Shown here: positions 59,269 through 64,000 of the stretch, one piece after another | Numbering within the stretch: the first letter of the stretch is position 1 | Layout: each line of letters opens with the position of its first letter | Source of the DNA: DATDPM01 sp963841995 | GTDB taxonomy: Bacteria; Pseudomonadota; Alphaproteobacteria; DATDPM01 | Direction: 5' to 3' | DNA: 64,000 nt | Assembly: GCA_963841995.1 (NCBI GenBank) | Contig: CAWJEX010000008.1 | Coordinates: 1 to 64,000 of the forward strand | Notes under the pieces: generated by a model | What the model saw: the letters and a program-made list of their open reading frames with translations, nothing else | Told to the model about the DNA's origin: nothing | Database searches by the model: none | Made by a program: the position numbers and the translations under genes

Positions 59269-60648
59269 TCATTCCCGGCCGTCCGCCGCGAGATCGAACG
59301 TGAAAACGCCTTCCACGCCCTTCGGCTTTTCGAGCACCTCGGGATGATGAAGAGTCCGCACCGCATCGTTGTAACCGGCGCACCAGTGCTCCTGCATGCT
59401 GCGCCGGGAAAATTCATAGTCCTTCGAATTGCCTTCGTAATTCTGGGCGTGGTAAATGAGATGAATGATGTTGTAGGCGCTATGGTCGGCAACCGAGGCC
59501 AGCAATTTGGCTTCGGGCGTGTTTTTCAGCGCGTTCGGCAGCTTGGGAAGGAGGCTGGCCAGCGCGCAGCGCATCCGTTTGGCGATTATAAACCAGTCGG
59601 TGTTGGCGCGGGTGCGGCTCGAATACTGGATTTCCTTCTGCCGGGTCACGACCTCCATCATGTTGCCCGGAACTTCGCCGCGGGCGCTCCACAAATCGAC
59701 CTGGAAGATCAGCGTGTCTTCCCGCCGTCCGTTTTCCACCACCCATCGCAGCGGCGTGTTTGAAACCATTCCACCGTCCCAATAATGCTCGCCCTCGATT
59801 TCCACCGCGGGAAATCCGGGCGGCAGAGCTCCGCTCGCCATCACGTGTTCGGGGCGGATTTTGCGCGTCGTATTGTCGAAATAGACGAAATTGCCGGAGC
59901 GGACATTGACCGCGCCGACGCTGAATCGCGTATCGTCGGCGTTGATGCGATCGAAATCGATCACCTGGTCCAAGGTCGATTTCAAGGCGCCGATATCGTA
60001 AAAACTTGTGGCCTGGGGCGTGCCCGCGGGATTGAGCCAAGGGGCTGGCATGCGGAGCCCGAAAAATCCGGGCACGCCGGACGACAGGGCGTTTCCGGCG
60101 CTGATTTGATTCAACACCCGCCGTGTGTCGTCGCCCTTGGTCAGCGGCGAATCGAAATATTCCAACCAGCTGGCGATTCGCGGCGCTGTGACCTGTTCCC
60201 AGAAAGCGCGCAGCTTCGCGACCCGCTCTTGCGGCTTGTTGCCGGCGATGATCGCGGCGTTGATCGCGCCGATGGAAATCCCTGCCAGCCAATTCGGCTC
60301 GATCCCCGATTCCGACAGCGCTTCGTAAGCCCCCGCCTGATAAGCGCCGAGCGCGCCGCCGCCTTGGAGAAGCATGGCCACGCTTTTGAACGGGAGTTTT
60401 TTCGTGATGCGCCGGGCTTTGAGTGAAGACGCTTTGAGCGAAGAGGCGGCATCGGGTGGCGGGTGAAGCAGAGACGGTTTAACGGAATTCCGCTTCGCCG
60501 CAGGGGATTTGGTTTTCGGCCGGGGGCGCTTCGCGCTGCGCTTTTCGCTCGGGCGGGTTTTGGTGCCGGGCCTTCGCCCCGCACGCGAGCGGCTCTTGTT
60601 TGATGGATCGCGGATCGTGGTTTTCTTGGGATCGGACGCGTCGAACAC
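59269..60648 (-). CDS. Patatin-like phospholipase (DUF3734 type)
   Basis: The GTG at 60648 (GGGAGA 9 bases upstream) gives 459 residues; a TTG at 60702 is possible. A Lys/Arg/Pro-rich basic N-terminus (about 85 residues) precedes the patatin domain with the oxyanion loop GGGALGAYQAGAYEAL, nucleophile motif GISIGAIN and the Asp of DGGMVSN. The C-terminal part is the DUF3734 extension. It hydrolyses acyl esters. The linked bdhA and adc genes suggest a role in storage-polymer or lipid turnover. The basic N-terminus may bind membrane or polymer granules. Confidence 0.88.
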   Translation of the reverse strand: MFDASDPKKTTIRDPSNKSRSRAGRRPGTKTRPSEKRSAKRPRPKTKSPAAKRNSVKPSLLHPPPDAASSLKASSLKARRITKKLPFKSVAMLLQGGGALGAYQAGAYEALSESGIEPNWLAGISIGAINAAIIAGNKPQERVAKLRAFWEQVTAPRIASWLEYFDSPLTKGDDTRRVLNQISAGNALSSGVPGFFGLRMPAPWLNPAGTPQATSFYDIGALKSTLDQVIDFDRINADDTRFSVGAVNVRSGNFVYFDNTTRKIRPEHVMASGALPPGFPAVEIEGEHYWDGGMVSNTPLRWVVENGRREDTLIFQVDLWSARGEVPGNMMEVVTRQKEIQYSSRTRANTDWFIIAKRMRCALASLLPKLPNALKNTPEAKLLASVADHSAYNIIHLIYHAQNYEGNSKDYEFSRRSMQEHWCAGYNDAVRTLHHPEVLEKPKGVEGVFTFDLAADGRE

Positions 60649-61058
60649 GGTGCTGGTTCTCCCGCGAAATATCGGAAGGCTCGGCGCTGCTGCGCAAAGC
60701 AATTCCCTTGCCGATCGGCTTCGCCCGAATTTCAGGCCTGAAGCTTAAGCCCAAAATTCAAGTAAGTCGCCTTCGCAGTTGCGGCAAGGCGTTTGTTGCA
60801 TTGCGGCGTGTCATGCCGCCGGTTATGGCGGGTTACGGTCGAGCGCCTTGGACGGCCAGCACTTTTTCTCATATCGCGAGCGCGCGGCGTCCGTCTGCAC
60901 CGGTCGGTCTGACTCAAATCCGTCACACGATTGATCGCTGTGGCCGCGCAGGATGTCGGCACCAACGACGTGTATCAAGATGACGTGTATCAGGAATTAC
61001 GGCTGAATTTCTCCGGGGGAGGAGACATCAGTCTCGCTTTTCCCAAAAGGAGCCTGTG
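60649..61058. other. Intergenic region without a recognisable gene
   Basis: No protein-like frame is seen. It holds a short direct repeat (GACGTGTATCA at about 60966 and again 15 bp later) and a small dyad GCGGCGTGTCATGCCGC. The promoter of the patatin operon should lie at its left end. Confidence 0.5.
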
Positions 61059-61319
61059 ATGAGACTAAGCCGCTCGACCCGAAAAGGAATTGGCCTCGCC
61101 GCGGCCGTGCTGTCGGTCGCGGTGCTGGTTGGCCTCCTCTTCCTGCCGAAAGCGTCGGTTATCCGCTCGGACCTCAGGGCCGAGATCAAGCTTTGCCCAT
61201 GGCCTCCCACATCTTCGGCCACATTCCAGCCACGGCGAAGGGCCGAGGGCGAGGGCCTGAGGACTTCAAGGGGGAGGGGCCGAGCGGGAGCGCTGGGGGG
61301 CTCCGAGAGGGAGGCCTAG
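61059..61319 (+). CDS. Possible small membrane protein
   Basis: The ATG at 61059 has AAGGAG 7 bases upstream and is followed by a plausible membrane segment (GIGLAAAVLSVAVLVGLLFL). After about residue 45 the sequence becomes Arg/Gly-rich and not protein-like (RGRGRAGALGGSERE). Either this is a short real gene with a degraded end, or a chance frame. No family recognised. Confidence 0.35.
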   Translation: MRLSRSTRKGIGLAAAVLSVAVLVGLLFLPKASVIRSDLRAEIKLCPWPPTSSATFQPRRRAEGEGLRTSRGRGRAGALGGSEREA

Positions 61320-61372
61320 AGACCGCGCCGCAGCGGAATTAGACTCCGGCCGTATTCTTCGGGGGAGCGGCG

Positions 61373-61937
61373 ATGGATTCTTATCTCATCTTCAAGACGA
61401 TCCACATCGTCGGCGTCGTGATCTTCGTCGGCAACATCGCCGTCACCGGCTGGTGGAAGACGATGGCCAATCGAACCAGCGATCCGAAAATCATCGCCTT
61501 CGCCCAGCGCCAGGTGGCCCTCACCGACTACGTCTTCACTGCCGGCGGAATCGTTTTGCTGCTGATCGGCGGCATGGGGGCGGCGCATGCCGGCAATCTG
61601 CCCCTGGCCGAAACGCCCTGGATTGCCCACGGCGGCATGTTGTTCGTCGCCTCCGGAATCGTCTGGTTCGCGATTCTGATTCCCCTGCAAACCAAACTCG
61701 CGCGTCTCTCGCGTGACTTCGCACACCGCGGCGCGATCCCGGAACTCTTATTGGCGATTGGAAAAATTGTGGGCCGTCTTCGGCGCCCCCGCGACTCTTC
61801 CACCCCTGGCCGCGATTGCCGTGATGGTGGGGAAAGAGTGGGATGAGGGCCTAACTGTTCGCAGCACCCGGGAAAGATTCCCTGGCCTCCTTTTCGCTAT
61901 TCTAGCGGTGCCAACTAGCTTAGGAGCGATTTTATAA
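61373..61937 (+). pseudogene. DUF2269-like membrane protein with a frameshift
   Basis: From the ATG at 61373 the frame encodes a four-helix membrane protein (LIFKTIHIVGVVIFVGNIAVTGWWKTMANR, VFTAGGIVLLLIGGMGAAHAG) to about HRGAIPEL at 61746. One extra T there (CTCTTATTGG) shifts the frame. Removing it gives PELYWRLEKLWAVFGAPATLPPLAAIAVMVGKE, which restores the fourth helix. As written the product has a random C-terminus ending at 61846. The other frame runs to 61937. Confidence 0.75.
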
Positions 61938-62329
61938 CTAAGGAATCACAGGGACTCAACCTTGATCCCAGGGGAGAAGAATTCACTCTTCGCCGAGTTA
62001 CGGCAGATGGAGAAACGACCGAGATTATTCTGTCCTCCATCGATGTCCTTATGCTTGCCGAGATGGCTCCAGCTCTTCGTCAGCAAGTCTTATCACGGTC
62101 CCATCCAAAAAATAGAGGGTCGGTCGAGGCAATAGTAGCGATGGATGTTGTTCAGTTTGAGTTGCATCCTGAGAAATTGGCGGAAAAACTTCAGCTGACC
62201 CTGATACTTGGTATATCCGGCACGAGTCACTCAACATTCGCATTTCCGTTAGATGTAGCTGCTCGTTTGGCTGAGAGCATTCTTGTATATCTTGCGAAGA
62301 TACGAGGATCGAATCTGACAAAGCAATGA
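61934..62329 (+). CDS. Unknown protein, probable start codon ATA
   Basis: The frame reads TKESQGLNLDPRGEEFTLRRVTADGETTEIILSSIDVLMLAEMAPALRQQVL and is protein-like from 61937 on, well before the first ATG at 62051. An AGGAG site at 61922-61926 is followed, at ideal spacing, by ATA (61934-61936) where ATG is expected. It is either a mutated start codon or rare initiation at ATA; otherwise translation begins at 62051 (92 residues). The full product would be 131 residues. No family recognised. Confidence 0.6.
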   Translation: MTKESQGLNLDPRGEEFTLRRVTADGETTEIILSSIDVLMLAEMAPALRQQVLSRSHPKNRGSVEAIVAMDVVQFELHPEKLAEKLQLTLILGISGTSHSTFAFPLDVAARLAESILVYLAKIRGSNLTKQ

Positions 62330-62357
62330 TATTGGTCATGCTGACTTTGGTTCACGC

Positions 62358-63110
62358 ATGCGCGGCGATCTCCTAGACGCTTATGCCGCTATCGACTGGG
62401 CCGTATCCGATCTCCCAATCTTGGAAAGCAAGATCAATGGATGGCTCAACGATTCCCCTTATACTCTCTTTGGCGATCTGGAGTCGCAACCGGGCAAGAA
62501 GATTCTTCGCCTCCGCAATGTGAAGGCGATCCCAGCCATCATCAACGCCGAGGCGGGAGTCATCATTCACAGCATCAGAAGCAGTTTAGATATTCTTGCC
62601 GTCGCCCTTGCCGAGCGTAACGGCGCAACGGACCCAAAAGATGTTTATTTCCCCGTCAGCGCGAGCCACGCCGCGTTTCTCGACACAGGAAGAGGCGGGG
62701 GAATGAAAAAAATAAAGCGGCTTTCTGTGGCCGACTGCGCGGTCATCGAAAATCTCAAGCCGTACAAGGGAGGGAATAACTACCTCTTCGCATTGCACGA
62801 CGTCGACGTAACGCGGAAACATCGGCGCCTTGTTTCTGTCTTTCGCGCCCCGTCGGCGATCCTGGTTTCTTATGAAGCCGGGAGACAAGGCGTCAAATTT
62901 GTGCCCGTTTGGAATGGCTTCAAGAACGACGCTATAAGTGCGACTGGACCTTTCCATGCGTCGGAAGACCACCTTAATATCGCCCTTGAGATACGCCTCA
63001 CCGAGCCGCGCATCGTTTCTCTTAAGGCGCTGATTGAAGTGCTGAACGATTTCGCGAGCCTTGCGGACTCGATCATCAAGATGTTCGACACCCGCCTGAC
63101 GGGTCGCTGA
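62358..63110 (+). CDS. Unknown 250-residue protein
   Basis: The ATG at 62358 gives a soluble mixed alpha/beta protein without signal peptide or membrane segments. Noticeable features are a central helix with AGVIIHSIRSSLDILAVALAERNG, a conserved-looking KDVYFPVSAS followed by a Gly-rich loop, and IENLKPYKGGNNYLFALHDVDVTRKHRRLV. Similar proteins of unknown function occur scattered in bacterial genomes, often in accessory regions. It follows the preceding gene by 28 bp. Codon use looks less GC-biased than the flagellar genes. Confidence 0.7.
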   Translation: MRGDLLDAYAAIDWAVSDLPILESKINGWLNDSPYTLFGDLESQPGKKILRLRNVKAIPAIINAEAGVIIHSIRSSLDILAVALAERNGATDPKDVYFPVSASHAAFLDTGRGGGMKKIKRLSVADCAVIENLKPYKGGNNYLFALHDVDVTRKHRRLVSVFRAPSAILVSYEAGRQGVKFVPVWNGFKNDAISATGPFHASEDHLNIALEIRLTEPRIVSLKALIEVLNDFASLADSIIKMFDTRLTGR

Positions 63111-63196
63111 CCCTCCCACAACCTTCACGATGGCCCACATCTGGGATTGCACCCCGCCAATGCACAGAAGTTCCCAAAATGTTCCTTGCCATGAGA

Positions 63197-63211
63197 GAAC
63201 AAATAGGGTAC
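63197..63211 (-). promoter_or_regulatory. Possible LexA (SOS) box upstream of recA
   Basis: On the minus strand the sequence is GTAC-N7-GTTC, one base from the alphaproteobacterial consensus GTTC-N7-GTTC. It lies about 250 bp before the recA ATG in a 353 bp gap with no other gene. Confidence 0.5.
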
Positions 63212-63463
63212 AAGCGGTTGGTTATTCGTTTGTTGGGGGCAGGGGCTGCGCCCGAAATGGTTGTTGAGCCCGGTTGTTAAGCGCCTGCCGAGCCTGCGGT
63301 TGGACCCAGCCCCCACAATTGGAATGCGTTCGGAACAATGCCTAGCCCGAGCCGGAATCCATCGCTCTAGAACCTTCGAGAGCCTGTGCCAGAACCCGCG
63401 AAAGCACTCATGCAAGAAGCCGTGACCCCGCCAACCGATTTAAAGATATAAGGGAGGAACGCC

Positions 63464-64000
63464 ATGTCGGCGCCCGCACTTCGCGTCATCGATAAGGACA
63501 ATATGGACAAACAGAAGGCCTTGGAGGCCGCGATCAGCCAGATCGAGCGCAATTTCGGCAAGGGCTCGATCATGAAGCTGGGCGCCAACGAAATCGCGGT
63601 CGAAACCGATGCGATCTCCACCGGCTCGCTCGGCCTCGATCTGGCGCTGGGCGTCGGCGGCTTGCCCCGCGGCCGCGTCGTCGAAATCTACGGCCCCGAA
63701 TCCTCCGGCAAGACGACGCTGGCCCTCCATGTGGTGGCCGAGGCCCAAAAGCTGGGCGGCGCCTGCGCTTTCGTCGATGCCGAACATGCCCTCGATCCCT
63801 CCTATGCCAAGAAGCTCGGCGTCGATGTCGAGAACCTGTTGATCTCCCAGCCCGATACCGGCGAACAGGCCCTCGAGATCGCCGATACCCTGGTGCGGTC
63901 CGGCGGCATCGATGTGCTGGTGGTGGATAGTGTGGCCGCCCTGGTGCCGCGGGCCGAGCTCGAAGGCGAGATGGGCGATTCGCATATGGGCCTGCAGGCC
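63464..64000 (+). CDS. recA: Recombinase RecA (N-terminal part, runs off the window)
   Basis: The ATG at 63464 is preceded by AGGGAGG. The 179 residues present have the RecA N-terminal helix (KALEAAISQIERNFGKGSIMKLG), Walker A (GPESSGKTTLALH), VDAEHALD and Walker B (IDVLVVDSVAALVPRAE). RecA carries out strand exchange and activates LexA cleavage. The 3' part lies beyond base 64000. No sign of damage. Confidence 0.98.
   Translation, partial: MSAPALRVIDKDNMDKQKALEAAISQIERNFGKGSIMKLGANEIAVETDAISTGSLGLDLALGVGGLPRGRVVEIYGPESSGKTTLALHVVAEAQKLGGACAFVDAEHALDPSYAKKLGVDVENLLISQPDTGEQALEIADTLVRSGGIDVLVVDSVAALVPRAELEGEMGDSHMGLQA

Noticed and set aside
60966..60992. Short direct repeat GACGTGTATCA as the start of a CRISPR or tandem array
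   Set aside because: Only two copies with a 4-base spacer and no further repeats.
1..64000. Prophage or integrative element covering the accessory block
   Set aside because: No integrase, phage structural gene, tRNA target or attachment repeat is visible; only two small IS elements are present.

Overview
The window is a roughly 60% GC chromosomal segment of an alphaproteobacterium. The evidence is a CckA-type hybrid kinase, FliX, the FliW/CsrA pair, a DUF6468-MotE-CheY-CheZ motor operon, several exact CtrA-type boxes (TTAA-N7-TTAA) and the gene order flgI / fliX-dksA / flgH-flgA-flgG-flgF / fliL-fliM. A Rhodospirillales- or Micropepsales-like organism fits best, but I cannot place it to genus. 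I saw no rRNA, tRNA or CRISPR array.

Layout. (1) 1-1053: an IS630-type insertion sequence at the 3' end of a nucleotide-sugar operon. (2) 1050-7403 (minus): a seven-gene operon, rfbF, rfbG, a C-methyltransferase, an RmlC-like epimerase, a DegT aminotransferase and two left-handed beta-helix acyltransferases. It predicts a CDP-linked, branched, acylated amino-deoxy sugar. (3) 7456-13504 (minus): flgI, rod-binding flgJ/cheL, an flgN-like gene, flgK, flgL and fliW, divergent from fliX-dksA and a TerC-like gene. (4) 15631-16729: two tandem paralogous secreted proteins of unknown family. (5) 16771-21085 (minus): flgF-flgG-flgA-flgH plus a degenerate receiver protein, divergent from (6) 21379-30965 (plus): fliL, fliM, DUF6468, motE, cheY, cheZ, two motB-like genes and a long TPR protein broken by an in-frame stop. 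(7) 30992-40296: an accessory block with dmeR/dmeF metal efflux, a broken Nramp transporter, an OprB-type porin, a UBP zinc-finger protein, a TPR protein, a decayed IS256-type element and an OprB pseudogene. (8) 40300-49752: fliO-fliP with an FlhB-C-like protein, csrA, flgB-flgC-fliE-fliQ-fliR-flhB and cckA. (9) 49865-57561: a DUF2380 protein, an EF-hand protein, an ECF sigma operon with a CnrX-like metal sensor, an EmrAB pump (emrB frameshifted) with TetR, and an AhpD-like protein. (10) 57642-64000: acetoacetate decarboxylase, 3-hydroxybutyrate dehydrogenase, patatin, a frameshifted DUF2269 gene, two unknown genes and the start of recA.

How it works together. The flagellar genes cover the rod, rings, hook-filament junction, export gate, C-ring FliM, motor and chemotaxis output. 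Missing here are flagellin, hook, fliF/G/N, flhA and motA. Four exact CtrA-type boxes lie upstream of fliX, cheY, the flhB-like/fliO/fliP operon and the sugar operon. The flgI and flgF operons each have a sigma-54-type promoter with a related GC-rich element about 85 bp further upstream. This is a Caulobacter-like hierarchy (CckA-CtrA for early genes, sigma-54 plus FliX for later ones) that appears to extend to the sugar operon next to fliW, so surface or flagellar glycosylation is a reasonable hypothesis.

At least five genes carry stops or single-base frameshifts, three of the frameshifts being one extra T. These are either real decay or assembly errors and should be checked against reads.
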